In this document: in pieces, positions 26,192 through 34,611 of the stretch
Layout of the letters: each line of letters starts with the position of its first letter
How positions within the stretch are numbered: position 1 is the stretch's first letter
Assembly (NCBI GenBank): GCA_963832365.1
Contig: CAWHUL010000020.1
Coordinates: 112,710 to 176,709, forward strand
Direction of reading: 5' to 3'
DNA length: 64,000 nt
Origin: CAWBRT01 sp963832365
GTDB lineage: Bacteria > Acidobacteriota > Terriglobia > Terriglobales > Acidobacteriaceae
Position numbers and translations under genes: made by a program
The notes under the pieces: model-generated
Seen by the model: only the letters and a program-made list of their open reading frames with translations
Database searches by the model: none
What the model was told of the DNA's origin: nothing

Positions 26192-26962
26192 TTGAAGATC
26201 CTGGTTTGCGTTAAGCAGGTACCACAAAAGGATGTCCCACTGAAGTTGAACGAGGGTGGCACGTGGATTCGTGACGACGTGTCCTATGAAGTCAACGAGC
26301 CGGATGCTTATGCGCTGGAAGAGGCATTACGCCAGCGCGAGAAGCATGGCGGCGAAGTCGTGGTCATCACCGCCGGACCGGCGCGCGCGCAGCAGGTGTT
26401 GCGCGAAGCCTTGGCCAAAGGCGCCAACCGAGCCATTCACCTGGAGGATGACCGGTTCGTCACCCTCGATCCTTTGAACCTTGCCAAGGTGCTGGCCGCG
26501 GCCGTAAAGGACGAGCAGTTCGACCTCATCTTCACCGGATTGCAATCCGACGATTACGGCTTCGCGCAGACCGGCGTATTGCTGGCCGAATTGCTTGGGT
26601 GGCCGCATGCGACCATCATCATGCAGATTGAAAACAAGGATGGAGGCATCCGCGTCAAGCGAGAGCTGGAGAGCGGCTTCTTCCAGTTTGTCGATATGCC
26701 GGTGCCTGCCGTGCTCACCATTCAGTCCGGCATCAACAAGCTAAGGTATGCGACGTTGATCGGCATTAAGCAAGCCAAAACCAAGCCCATGCGCAAGGTG
26801 ACGTGGGACGAGGTCAGCTCCGTCGTTGGCGACACCCTGCAAAAGGTTGAGCGCCTTTACGTGCCGCAGAAGACGAAGAAGACCGAGTACCTCGATGGCT
26901 CGCCGGCCGATATCGCAAAAAAACTGGTCGACAAGCTGCGCAATGAAGTTCGCGTGCTGTAA
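26192..26962 (+). CDS. etfB: Electron transfer flavoprotein beta subunit
   Basis: A 256-residue ETF subunit that binds AMP and pairs with EtfA to carry electrons from acyl-CoA dehydrogenases. It opens with the typical KILVCVKQVPQ and contains NEPDAYALEEAL, the TGLQSDDYGFAQTGVLLAE signature region, and VLTIQSGINKLRYATL. TTG at 26192 is placed as start because GAGAGAGG precedes it and MKILVCVKQ is the family N-terminus. It is followed, after two small membrane-protein genes, by etfA. Confidence 0.93.
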   Translation: MKILVCVKQVPQKDVPLKLNEGGTWIRDDVSYEVNEPDAYALEEALRQREKHGGEVVVITAGPARAQQVLREALAKGANRAIHLEDDRFVTLDPLNLAKVLAAAVKDEQFDLIFTGLQSDDYGFAQTGVLLAELLGWPHATIIMQIENKDGGIRVKRELESGFFQFVDMPVPAVLTIQSGINKLRYATLIGIKQAKTKPMRKVTWDEVSSVVGDTLQKVERLYVPQKTKKTEYLDGSPADIAKKLVDKLRNEVRVL

Positions 26963-27047
26963 CACGCGCACCGTAAACGGCAGCCGCCCGCAAGGCTGCT
27001 GCTTTCCTCCTGGACGCGATGGCATCTAAAACGTCAGGAGAAACAAT

Positions 27048-27275
27048 ATGCAAACGATCAGGACTTACGATGCCAAAATGGCCGCCCAGCGTCGCGGTTC
27101 GGTTGCTCTGGCTGTTGGATGGACGCTGCTTGCGATGGCAATGATCGTTGGCATCTACGTGAGCCAGGATATCCGAGAGGGAACGCGCCTCTTCGTACAT
27201 TACGCGGGAGTGCTGGCTCTGCTCGGATTGATGAGTATCGGCTACGGCAATCGTTTGCGCCGTTCCAACGGCTGA
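27048..27275 (+). CDS. Small two-helix membrane protein
   Basis: A 75-residue protein with two predicted membrane segments, SVALAVGWTLLAMAMIVGIYV (about residues 18-38) and FVHYAGVLALLGLMSIGY (about 49-66). It has a CAGGAGAAACAAT site before the ATG. No family was recognised. Together with the next small membrane gene it interrupts etfB and etfA, so it may be co-transcribed with them. Confidence 0.65.
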   Translation: MQTIRTYDAKMAAQRRGSVALAVGWTLLAMAMIVGIYVSQDIREGTRLFVHYAGVLALLGLMSIGYGNRLRRSNG

Positions 27276-27294
27276 CGAGCATCGTTTCTCGTTG

Positions 27295-27333
27295 CACGTT
27301 TCACGAACACAAACCCTGTACTCGTGAAACGTG
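27295..27333. repeat. 12-bp inverted repeat between the two small membrane genes
   Basis: CACGTTTCACGA (27295-27306) and TCGTGAAACGTG (27322-27333) pair perfectly around a 15-base loop; GTGAAAC is repeated twice more downstream to about 27351. It is similar in style to the GAAACTT repeats nearby. It may act as a terminator or processing stem in the etf transcript. Confidence 0.6.
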
Positions 27334-27371
27334 AAACTTTCAACGTGAAACGGATTAGTCGGAGTCCGCGT

Positions 27372-27596
27372 ATGACGATCGTGGAGAGTCCTGAAAAGAA
27401 GCGGGAAACGGCAACCAGCATCATGATCATCGGTTGGATTTGCTGGGGATTTGCCTTGATGGTCACCTTGTTCAGTCCGGCCGCCATCCGTCTGGGGCGG
27501 CTGGGAATTGTCTACACGGCTGTCGTTCTAGCCATAGCCGGACTGGTGCTGAACGTCATCGGTTATCGCCTGCGCTCGCGCGCGCGCCTGCCCTGA
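27372..27596 (+). CDS. Small two-helix membrane protein
   Basis: A 74-residue protein with two hydrophobic segments, ATSIMIIGWICWGFALMVTL (about residues 14-33) and IVYTAVVLAIAGLVLNVIGY (about 46-65), and a basic C-terminus. It has a similar layout to the preceding small gene, and the two could be distant paralogues. The start at 27372 follows GGAGTCCGCGT. It ends 9 bases before etfA. Function unknown. Confidence 0.6.
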   Translation: MTIVESPEKKRETATSIMIIGWICWGFALMVTLFSPAAIRLGRLGIVYTAVVLAIAGLVLNVIGYRLRSRARLP

Positions 27597-27605
27597 GGGA
27601 GAGAG

Positions 27606-28592
27606 ATGGATACGATTCTGGTCGTCGTCGAACAGCGTGAAGGCAAACTGAACCGCGTCTCATGGGAGACGCTTACTGGAGCGCAGGCCATCGCGGCGCA
27701 GACGGGCTGGGCGGTTGAGGCCGCCGTCGTCGGCAGCAACCTCGGCGCCATCGCCGGCGAAGTCGCGGCCAAGAAGGTCACCAAGGTCTACGCTATCGAG
27801 AGCGAAAAACTCGCCCGTTACACGCCCGACGGATTTGCCGCGGCCCTTAAGGATTTCATCCAGCAGAGCAAGCCCAAACTCGTGCTCATGCCGCACACCT
27901 ACCAGGTGCGGGATTTTGCTCCCAAGCTCGCCACCTCACTCGGCGTCTCCCTGGTTCCCGACTGTATCGGATTCAAATACGAGAACGGCAAGCTGCTGTT
28001 CGTCCGGCAGATGTTCCAGGGCAAGTTCACCGCCGATGTTGCGATCTCCGGCGACGGTCCCTGGTTCGCCAGCTTCCAGACCGGAGCGTTTCGCGCCGAC
28101 CAGGTGCAGGAGGGCACGTCGGCCGCTCCGGTTGAGACCGTGAAGGCGCAGATCGCCGATGGCGTAATTCGTACGCAGCCGGAAGAGCCGTTCAAGGAAG
28201 CCAAGCAGGCGGTGGACCTTACGCAGGCCGAGATCATCGTCTCCGTGGGCCGCGGCATCAAGGAGCAAAAGAATCTGGAAATGGCACAGAAGCTCGCCGA
28301 AGCACTCGGCGGTGAGATTGCCGCTTCGCGTCCCATCTGTGACAACGGCTGGCTGCCGATGGAGCGCCAGGTCGGCTCGTCCGGCCAGACGGTCGCGCCA
28401 AAACTCTATCTCGCGCTGGGCATCAGCGGCGCCATCCAGCACATTGTCGGCATGAAGGGAGCGCGCACCATCATCGCCATCAACAAGGACAGCGAAGCGC
28501 CAATCTTCGAAGTCAGCGACATCGGCGTCGTCGGCAACTTGTTCGAGATCGTGCCGCCATTGATCGAAGAAGTGAAGAAGGCGAAAGGATGA
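27606..28592 (+). CDS. etfA: Electron transfer flavoprotein alpha subunit
   Basis: A 328-residue subunit that carries the ETF flavin. The N-terminal domain runs to about residue 190. The C-terminal FAD domain shows ASRPICDNGWLPMERQVGSS, LYLALGISGAIQHIVGM and AINKDSEAPIFEVSDIGVVG. It has GAGGGAGAG before the ATG. With EtfB it passes electrons from flavoprotein dehydrogenases to ETF-QO, encoded 630 bases downstream. Confidence 0.95.
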   Translation: MDTILVVVEQREGKLNRVSWETLTGAQAIAAQTGWAVEAAVVGSNLGAIAGEVAAKKVTKVYAIESEKLARYTPDGFAAALKDFIQQSKPKLVLMPHTYQVRDFAPKLATSLGVSLVPDCIGFKYENGKLLFVRQMFQGKFTADVAISGDGPWFASFQTGAFRADQVQEGTSAAPVETVKAQIADGVIRTQPEEPFKEAKQAVDLTQAEIIVSVGRGIKEQKNLEMAQKLAEALGGEIAASRPICDNGWLPMERQVGSSGQTVAPKLYLALGISGAIQHIVGMKGARTIIAINKDSEAPIFEVSDIGVVGNLFEIVPPLIEEVKKAKG

Positions 28593-28615
28593 AGTTTCGA
28601 GTTTCGAGTTTCGAG
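28591..28615. repeat. GAAACTT-type repeat (inverted), after etfA
   Basis: AGTTTCG repeated three times starts inside the etfA stop codon region. It is inverted relative to the copies at 28702 and 29193 and can pair with the 28702-28721 copy to form a stem of roughly 18 bases enclosing about 85 bases. Confidence 0.6.
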
Positions 28616-28683
28616 AGAGATTTTCCCGGAAATTTGAACCTCGAAACTGCTCTAAGTTCGGTATTAGAATTCAAACGTTTGGT

Positions 28684-28720
28684 CGAAACGTTTCTTGTGT
28701 TGAACTTGAAACTCGAAACT
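28684..28720. repeat. Direct repeat, left copy, flanking the four-helix-bundle gene
   Basis: CGAAACGTTTCTTGTGTTGA followed by ACTTGAAACTCGAAACT. It matches 29175-29219 at most positions (the right copy has one extra heptamer). The two copies frame the gene at 28760-29164. Confidence 0.6.
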
Positions 28721-28759
28721 GTTTCACGAAACTGTTTCATCTGAAAGGTTCGGTGCAGT

Positions 28760-29164
28760 TTGTCCTATTCCTATCGAGAGTTGATCGCTTGGCAAAAGGC
28801 AAAAGCACTTGCGATCGCGGTTTATCGTGGAACCGAGGGATTTCCTGCCGCCGAGCGATTTGGCCTCACGTCGCAATTGCGACGGTGTGCTGTATCCATC
28901 CCGTCCAACATCGCAGAGGGGCAAGGGCGCCTCACCCCTGGAGAATTCAGGCAGTTTCTCGGTCAGGCTCGCGGATCGCTTTTGGAACTGCAAACTCAGT
29001 TGGAGATTGCTTCAGAACTGGGGTTCCTGAATGAGGAGCAGTTCAACAGTCTCAATATCTTCGGGGCCGAACTTCTGCGTATCTTGAACGGGTTGTTAGA
29101 TCGGATAGCCAAGACCCAACATGTGCGAACAAGGCGCTCCCTTGAAACACCCGAGAGCATTTAG
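28760..29164 (+). CDS. Four-helix-bundle protein (S23 / 23S rRNA intervening-sequence type)
   Basis: A 134-residue helical protein with the family signature: YRELIAWQKAKALAIAVYR, FGLTSQLRRCAVSIPSNIAEG and LGQARGSLLELQTQLEIA. Members are found inside 23S rRNA intervening sequences and also as stand-alone genes of unknown function. TTG at 28760 is the likely start (SYSYRELIAWQ). The gene interrupts the etfA-ETF-QO cluster and is bounded by near-identical repeats, which suggests it arrived as a cassette. Confidence 0.88.
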   Translation: MSYSYRELIAWQKAKALAIAVYRGTEGFPAAERFGLTSQLRRCAVSIPSNIAEGQGRLTPGEFRQFLGQARGSLLELQTQLEIASELGFLNEEQFNSLNIFGAELLRILNGLLDRIAKTQHVRTRRSLETPESI

Positions 29165-29174
29165 GATCTGTGGC

Positions 29175-29219
29175 CGAAACACTTCTTGTCTTGAACTCGA
29201 AACTTGAAACTCGAAACTT
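29175..29219. repeat. Direct repeat, right copy
   Basis: CCGAAACACTTCTTGTCTTG continues into ACTCGAAACTTGAAACTCGA and reaches to 6 bases before the ETF-QO ATG. It matches the left copy at 28684-28720. Confidence 0.6.
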
Positions 29220-29224
29220 CTTTT

Positions 29225-30934
29225 ATGATTTTCCGCAAAGCAATTCCCGATGTCGAGCACCCGTTGATGGAAGCGGACGTGACCATTGTCGGCGGCGGAC
29301 CCGCCGGGTTGGCCTGCGCGCTGCGTCTGTCGCAACTCATCGATGAGCACAATGCAGCCCATCCCGACGCTGCCCTCTCGAAAGAGAACATCTACGTTTT
29401 GGAAAAGGCGCGCGAGCTTGGTCAGCACTCGCTGAGTGGAGCGCTGCTCGATCCGCGTTCGATGGACGAGTTGCTGCCCGGCTGGAAAGACGAAGCGCCG
29501 ATCGAGTCGGAAGTGACCACCGAGGCGGTTTACTTTCTCACGCGCAAGTCGAAGTTCAAGGCCCCCATCACTCCGCCTCCGCTGCGCGATCACGGCAACT
29601 ACGTCATCTCGCTCAACCGCTTCGTCAAATGGCTCGGCTCCAAGGTCGAGGAGACCGGCATCACCGTTTTTCCGGGGTTTGCCGGCAGTGAGCTCTTGAT
29701 CGAAGAAGGCAAGGTCACCGGCGTGCGCACCGACGACAAGGGCGTCGATAAGCAGAACCAGCCGAAAGCTAATTTCGAACCCGGCTACGACCTCAAGTCG
29801 AAGATCCTGATCCTCGCCGAAGGTCCGCGCGGCTCGCTCACCAAACAATTGACCGAGCGCTTTCAACTCGACCGCGACCGCAATCCCATGACCTTTGGCG
29901 CCGGCGTGAAAGAGCTGTGGGAGGTGCCTTCCGGGCGCATCGGCCGCGGTCAGGTGATCTATACCATGGGCTGGCCCCTGACCACCAGGGAGTATGGCGG
30001 CGCCTGGATCTACGGCGGTAAAGATAACGTCGTCTCGCTCGGATTCGTTACCGGACTTGATTACCCGGACCCGCGCACGGACCCTCAGCACGTGCTGCAA
30101 TCTTTCAAGCAGCATCCCTTTGTTCGCGGCCTGCTCGAAGGCGGCAAGATCGTCCGCTACGGCGCCAAGACGCTGCCTTACGGCGGGTGGTGGTCGATGC
30201 CGCCGCTGGCAGGCGACGGCTGGATGATCATCGGCGACTCGGCCGGCTTCCTCAACGCGCAGCGGCTCAAGGGCATTCACCTGGCCATCAAGAGCGGCAT
30301 GCTGGCCGCTGAAACCGCTTTCGACGCGCTCGTTGCCGGCAACTTTTCCGCCGCTCAACTGCATGCGTTTAAGCAACGCGTCGACGCCAGTTGGATCAAG
30401 CAGGAGCTTTACCCCGTGCGCAATTTCCACCAGGGCTTCGAGGGCGGCCTGCTACAGGGATTTGCGAATGCGGCGCTGCAACAGATTTCCGGCGGCAGGG
30501 GCTTAATGGAGCGCTACCCCGCTCACGCCGGGCACAAACGAATGCGTACCCTGGCCGACGCCCGCGGATGGGACGAACCCGAGCAGATCACCGGCTGGGC
30601 CAAGGGCGACGGCAAACTCACGTTCGATAAGCTAACAGACCTCTATCACTCGGGAACGCGCCACGAGGAAGATCAGCCCTCGCACCTTGTCATTCACGAC
30701 ACGGATATCTGCAATGCGCGCTGCACCCGCGAGTTCGGCAACCCGTGCCAGTTTTTCTGTCCGGCCAATGTCTATGAGATGGTCGAGTCCTCTACGGTGC
30801 CCGGAGCTAAGGAGATTCATCTGAACCCCTCCAACTGCGTGCACTGCAAGACCTGCGACATCATGGACCCGTACGAGATCATCACCTGGGTTCCGCCGGA
30901 GGGCGGCGGCGGGCCGAACTACGACGGTATGTGA
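29225..30934 (+). CDS. Electron transfer flavoprotein-ubiquinone oxidoreductase
   Basis: A 569-residue membrane-associated flavoprotein. It takes electrons from ETF through FAD and a [4Fe-4S] cluster to the quinone pool. The FAD motif VTIVGGGPAGLACALRL is near residue 20; LGQHSLSGALLDPRS and MPPLAGDGWMIIGDSAGFLN follow. The C-terminal cluster domain has the Cys set CNARCTREFGNPCQFFCP and NPSNCVHCKTCDIMDP. It is the natural partner of etfB and etfA upstream and would link fatty-acid or branched-chain oxidation to respiration. The ATG at 29225 gives MIFRKAIPDVEH. Confidence 0.96.
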   Translation: MIFRKAIPDVEHPLMEADVTIVGGGPAGLACALRLSQLIDEHNAAHPDAALSKENIYVLEKARELGQHSLSGALLDPRSMDELLPGWKDEAPIESEVTTEAVYFLTRKSKFKAPITPPPLRDHGNYVISLNRFVKWLGSKVEETGITVFPGFAGSELLIEEGKVTGVRTDDKGVDKQNQPKANFEPGYDLKSKILILAEGPRGSLTKQLTERFQLDRDRNPMTFGAGVKELWEVPSGRIGRGQVIYTMGWPLTTREYGGAWIYGGKDNVVSLGFVTGLDYPDPRTDPQHVLQSFKQHPFVRGLLEGGKIVRYGAKTLPYGGWWSMPPLAGDGWMIIGDSAGFLNAQRLKGIHLAIKSGMLAAETAFDALVAGNFSAAQLHAFKQRVDASWIKQELYPVRNFHQGFEGGLLQGFANAALQQISGGRGLMERYPAHAGHKRMRTLADARGWDEPEQITGWAKGDGKLTFDKLTDLYHSGTRHEEDQPSHLVIHDTDICNARCTREFGNPCQFFCPANVYEMVESSTVPGAKEIHLNPSNCVHCKTCDIMDPYEIITWVPPEGGGGPNYDGM

Positions 30935-30941
30935 AGCCCTT

Positions 30942-31377
30942 TCACTTCCTGCCCGATGACCCGAAGCCTCCCGCGTTGCGGCTCGACTCCGTCAGCTCTT
31001 CGACGGTCTCCACCGGCGTGGTCAGCACCGGATAAGGAATCAGGTTCGCGAGTTTTTCGCCGGCATGAATTTCTGCTGCCTCGTCGCCGAGGTTCTCGAT
31101 CAGCACCTTGATTTCGCCGCGATAGCCAGCGTCGATGACGCCCCCCGTGAGCGCCAGTCGCCGTGCGGCCATCGATGACTTGTCGCGTAAGAGAGCACCC
31201 AGCGGTTCGCTCCGCAGCACTGGTCAGTTCAATGGCGATACCGGTGGATACGACGGCGTTTCCTCGCGGCGCAATGGTCACGTTTTCGGCGGCGTAAATG
31301 TCGTAGCCCAGGTCTTCACCCGGATGCGCAATCGTCGGCGCTTTGGCTCCGGGCCGCAGCAACTTAACTTTTAGCAT
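30942..31377 (-). CDS. dut: dUTP diphosphatase, frameshifted
   Basis: The enzyme hydrolyses dUTP to dUMP, keeping uracil out of DNA. Two frames together give a complete trimeric dUTPase of about 145 residues. From 31377 come KLLRPGAKAP, PGEDLGYDIYAAE and VSTGIAIEL. After a shift near 31210-31225 come LGALLRDKSSMAARRL, GGVIDAGYRGEIKVL, GEKLANLIPYP and the C-terminal RNAGGFGSSGR. All five motifs survive, so a sequencing error is likelier than a decayed gene. Its stop lies 7 bases from the convergent ETF-QO stop. Confidence 0.85.
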
Positions 31378-31427
31378 TAGGAAAATGTATCAGCCGTCGC
31401 CGCCGCTTCATAGCACGTTTCTTTTAG

Positions 31428-31630
31428 CCCGCATTATTCATGAATCGGGTGGAGCAGGACTTCAGGCCTGCAGAAAAGCCAGCAACCATGCAGGCTTTAG
31501 CCCCTGAGGCGATTCCGTGTTGCCGACAGTATGTACCTCAGCGGCTAAAGCCGCCAATCCAGGCGGGCCGTAAATGCAGGGCTGAAGCCCTGCTCCACCC
31601 ATACTTAGCCTTACTCATGAATAATCCGGG
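31428..31630. repeat. 203-bp nested fold-back element (REPIN/MITE-like)
   Basis: Three nested inverted repeats share one centre. Outer: CCCGCATTATTCATGA (31428-31443) with TCATGAATAATCCGGG (31615-31630), 1 mismatch. Middle: 26 bases at 31447-31472 with 31575-31600, 2 mismatches, core GGGTGGAGCAGG. Inner: around GGCTTTAGCC (31493-31502) with GGCTAAAGCC (31542-31551) and flanking CCTGAGG/CCTCAGC. It fills the gap between dut and purN and ends exactly at the purN stop codon. No transposase gene is in the window. Confidence 0.8.
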
Positions 31631-32251
31631 TTAGTGCGCTCGTTCGGCGCTGGCGTTCCGGATCACCACGCGCCGGCCGATGATTTCGTAGTTTCCTTCG
31701 ATCACGATGCGAATCGCTTCCGTGTAGGCCTTGTGCTCCTGCTCCAGGATGCGCGCGGCCAACGTGTGTTCGTCGTCGTCCGGCAGCACCGGGACGGTGC
31801 GCTGCACGATGATCGGCCCGTGGTCGAGGTGCTCGTCGACAAAATGGACGCTGCAGCCGCTGACTTGCACGCCGTAGTCAAAGGCCTGCTGCTGAGCTTC
31901 CAGTCCGGGAAATGCGGGCAACAGAGACGGGTGGATGTTGAGAATGCGCTGCGGAAACTGCTGGATGAACCAGGGCGACAGCAGCCGCATGTAGCCGGCG
32001 AGGATAACCAGATCGACGCTCGCCCCGCATAGCGCGGTCACCACATCGCGGTCGTGTTCTTCCCGCGAGCGGCCTTTGTTGGGGATGACCAGCGCCTGGA
32101 GTCCACGGCGGCGGGCGCTTTCAATGCCGCCGGCATCGGAGCGGTTCGAGATGACGATCGCGATCTTCGCCGCGAGGCAGCCGGCATCGATGTTGTCGGC
32201 GATGGCCTCGAAATTGGAGCCGCGTCCGGAGAGAAGAATACCGAGATTCAT
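31631..32251 (-). CDS. purN: Phosphoribosylglycinamide formyltransferase
   Basis: A 206-residue enzyme of purine synthesis that formylates GAR using 10-formyltetrahydrofolate. It has the GAR-binding LSGRGSNFEAI near the start, the catalytic NIHPSLLPAFPG (Asn-His), VHFVDEHLDHGPIIVQ (Asp) and HKAYTEAIRIV. Length is typical. It follows purM by 87 bases on the same strand. Its last codon abuts the fold-back element. Confidence 0.95.
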   Translation of the reverse strand: MNLGILLSGRGSNFEAIADNIDAGCLAAKIAIVISNRSDAGGIESARRRGLQALVIPNKGRSREEHDRDVVTALCGASVDLVILAGYMRLLSPWFIQQFPQRILNIHPSLLPAFPGLEAQQQAFDYGVQVSGCSVHFVDEHLDHGPIIVQRTVPVLPDDDEHTLAARILEQEHKAYTEAIRIVIEGNYEIIGRRVVIRNASAERAH

Positions 32252-32266
32252 AGGAGCAGGTACTAC

Positions 32267-32295
32267 ATAGATCTTTCGCTTCGCTCAAGATGACA
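32267..32295. repeat. Short copy of GTCATCTTGAGCGAAGCGA-type repeat
   Basis: The reverse complement reads TGTCATCTTGAGCGAAGCGA then AAGATCTAT, a widespread intergenic repeat style. It sits in the 87-base gap between purM and purN. Confidence 0.5.
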
Positions 32296-32338
32296 TCCTG
32301 AAACGAATTGGTACACTCAACCTTAAAATTGCTCGTTC

Positions 32339-33382
32339 TTATGAGTACTGTACCTTGCGGTCGCCCTTGACTATGCGGCCGACTACGTGCGCTTTTTCGC
32401 CGATGCGCTCGAGGATGCTCTGAACCTTTTTGAATTTCTTGGGCGAGACTACCAGCAGCATGCCGATACCCATGTTGAAGGTGCGCATCATCTCCGCGGC
32501 TTCAATGTTGCCGAGTTTCCGCAGATGCTCGAAGATCGGCAAGACAGGCCAAGTCCCCATTTCAATAAGCGCGGCGGTTCCCTTGGGCAACACGCGGGGC
32601 AGATTTTCGGTCATGCCTCCGCCGGTGATGTGGGCCATGGCGCTGATGGTGTCGGCCTCGATGAGGCGGCGAAGAATCGGCCAGTAACTGCGATGCTGCT
32701 TCATCAGTTCGTTGCCGATCTTACCCTTGATCTCGTTGACGTAGGACTCGGGCGAGTACCCGGCCACGGAAAACAGCAATTTGCGGGCGAGCGAATAGCC
32801 GTTCGTGTGCAGGCCGTTGGATGGCAAGCCCATAAGGATGTCGCCCACCTCCACGGCTTTCCCGGTGATGATGCGGTCGCGCTCGACCACGCCGACGATG
32901 AACCCTGCCAAATCGTATTCCTGCGGCGGATAAAAGCCCGGCATCTCGGCCGTCTCTCCGCCGATGAGGGCGCAGCCGTTATGCTTGCAGGCCTCGGCTA
33001 CTCCGCCCACGATTCTTTCGGCCACTTCCGGGTCGAGTTTGCCGACAGCCAGGTAATCCATGAAGAAAAGTGGGGTTGCGCCCTGCACGACAATGTCGTT
33101 GACGCAGTGATTCACCAAGTCGCCACCGATGGTGTGGTGCAGGTTCATCTCGAAGGCGAGTTTCAGTTTGGTGCCGACGCCGTCGACGCTGGAGACGAGG
33201 ACGGGGTCCTTGAATTTCTTTTTGTCGACCTGAAACAGGCCGCCGAATCCGCCAATTTCGCTGAGTACGTTCTTATTGAACGTGCGGTGAGCCAGGTACT
33301 TGATGCGTTGCTTGGTGCGGTTGGCTCGTTCTATGTCGACGCCGGCGTCGGCGTAAGTGAAGCTTTTCTGTTCCTGTTCCAT
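32339..33382 (-). CDS. purM: Phosphoribosylformylglycinamidine cyclo-ligase (AIR synthetase)
   Basis: A 347-residue ATP-dependent ligase of purine synthesis. It has KSFTYADAGVDIERANR at the start, GGFGGLFQ, VSSVDGVGTKLKLAF, HCVNDIVVQGATPLFFMDYLA, LIGGETAEMPGFY and ITGGGMTENLPRVLP. An earlier TTG at 33394 is in frame, but MEQEQKSFTYADAG is the likely N-terminus. It forms a small pur unit with purN. Confidence 0.95.
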   Translation of the reverse strand: MEQEQKSFTYADAGVDIERANRTKQRIKYLAHRTFNKNVLSEIGGFGGLFQVDKKKFKDPVLVSSVDGVGTKLKLAFEMNLHHTIGGDLVNHCVNDIVVQGATPLFFMDYLAVGKLDPEVAERIVGGVAEACKHNGCALIGGETAEMPGFYPPQEYDLAGFIVGVVERDRIITGKAVEVGDILMGLPSNGLHTNGYSLARKLLFSVAGYSPESYVNEIKGKIGNELMKQHRSYWPILRRLIEADTISAMAHITGGGMTENLPRVLPKGTAALIEMGTWPVLPIFEHLRKLGNIEAAEMMRTFNMGIGMLLVVSPKKFKKVQSILERIGEKAHVVGRIVKGDRKVQYS

Positions 33383-33582
33383 GCTTTGCGCCAAGCGAAC
33401 ATCCGGGTGATCAAGATAGGGTTGAACGGAAATTGTACCATTGTCTCAGCAGCTTTCGATTCTATTGGCAATCAGCACGGCTGATACTGGCTCCCTGAAC
33501 TATGCCTTATGGGACGAATTCAGGCTACTGGCAAGGATCTCCGGGCACCCCCTGCTTCTGAACGAATGCCATCGAAAACCCG

Positions 33583-34611
33583 TTACTTTGCCGAGGCAGC
33601 CTTCGCGGGCTGCGCAGGCGCACTAATGATGACCACCGAGTCGGCGCGAACGAAATGCGGCTGCATATTTCGCATTTCGAGCTTCATCATATCGAGCTCG
33701 AGTTTTATGCCGTCCACCCGCACCACGCAATAATGGTAAGTGACACCGGGTTGCCGGTATCCATCCTCCGGGCTACGCGGAACAGAGTACGGCGTCGCTC
33801 CGCCGCCGCCGGTCACAATGTAGGTCACGCCATGGTGCTCATAGCGTTCGTAGTTATGGACGTGACCGCTAAACACAATGAAGTGCGGTCGGGTCTTGAG
33901 TTGGCGTTCTTCCAGCATTTTCGCCAGCGCCTGCTCGGGAGCGCGCGTCGAATGGCCGCCGCCTCCGAACATGGGATCCTTGGAATTGGTGTAAGGCGGG
34001 TGATGCAGCAGAAAGAAGACAAAAGCGACATCGTCAGGTAGATGATCTAGTTGGCTGGCCAGCCACTGTCCCTGGGCACCGGTCGTCTCGTCTTGCGAGC
34101 TGTCCAAAACCAGCGTGAGTGTGCTGCCCGCTCGCATGGAGTAGTAGCGGCTGTTCTTCAGCTCAGGAAAGCGCTGGAAGTAATTGCGCAAGCCGGCGAT
34201 TGGATCCTTGTAAAGCTCGTGATTGCCGATGGCGGGGAAAACCGGGATCTTCGCCTCGGCCCAGGGCTTGGTTTCAGCGTCCCAAACCGCCCAATCGGCG
34301 GAGCTATCACCCTGCAGCACCAGGTCGCCGCTGAAAAGAATAAAGCTCGGCTTGATGGACGCGACCTGGTTGACCAGAGCCCTGCGAATTTCCGGATTGC
34401 TGGGCGCGACATCGGCGGGATTGGTGAAGCGGGCGTCGCCATAGGCGACGAACTGGAAGGGCCCCTTGACTGCGACTTTCAGGGCCACCTCTCCCCCGGC
34501 ATCTGCCACCACAGCGCGTGCCGGCAGCCCCGCTGTTTGCTGGCCCCAGCCTGAATTGACGGCAACGAACAAGACAATTAACAGCAGCCGGACAGCGAAG
34601 AGATTGCGCAT
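33583..34611 (-). CDS. Secreted calcineurin-like metallophosphoesterase
   Basis: A 342-residue protein with a signal peptide (MRNLFAVRLLLIVLFVAVNS). The metallophosphatase metal motifs appear in order: FVAYGDARF, LFSGDLVLQGD, PAIGNHE, LHHPPYT and FSGHVHNYERYEHHG. The layout resembles purple-acid-phosphatase-like bacterial enzymes acting outside the cytoplasm. The substrate is unknown. The in-frame region upstream of 34611 has no signal peptide and was not used. It is divergent from the acyl-CoA synthetase gene. Confidence 0.85.
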   Translation of the reverse strand: MRNLFAVRLLLIVLFVAVNSGWGQQTAGLPARAVVADAGGEVALKVAVKGPFQFVAYGDARFTNPADVAPSNPEIRRALVNQVASIKPSFILFSGDLVLQGDSSADWAVWDAETKPWAEAKIPVFPAIGNHELYKDPIAGLRNYFQRFPELKNSRYYSMRAGSTLTLVLDSSQDETTGAQGQWLASQLDHLPDDVAFVFFLLHHPPYTNSKDPMFGGGGHSTRAPEQALAKMLEERQLKTRPHFIVFSGHVHNYERYEHHGVTYIVTGGGGATPYSVPRSPEDGYRQPGVTYHYCVVRVDGIKLELDMMKLEMRNMQPHFVRADSVVIISAPAQPAKAASAK

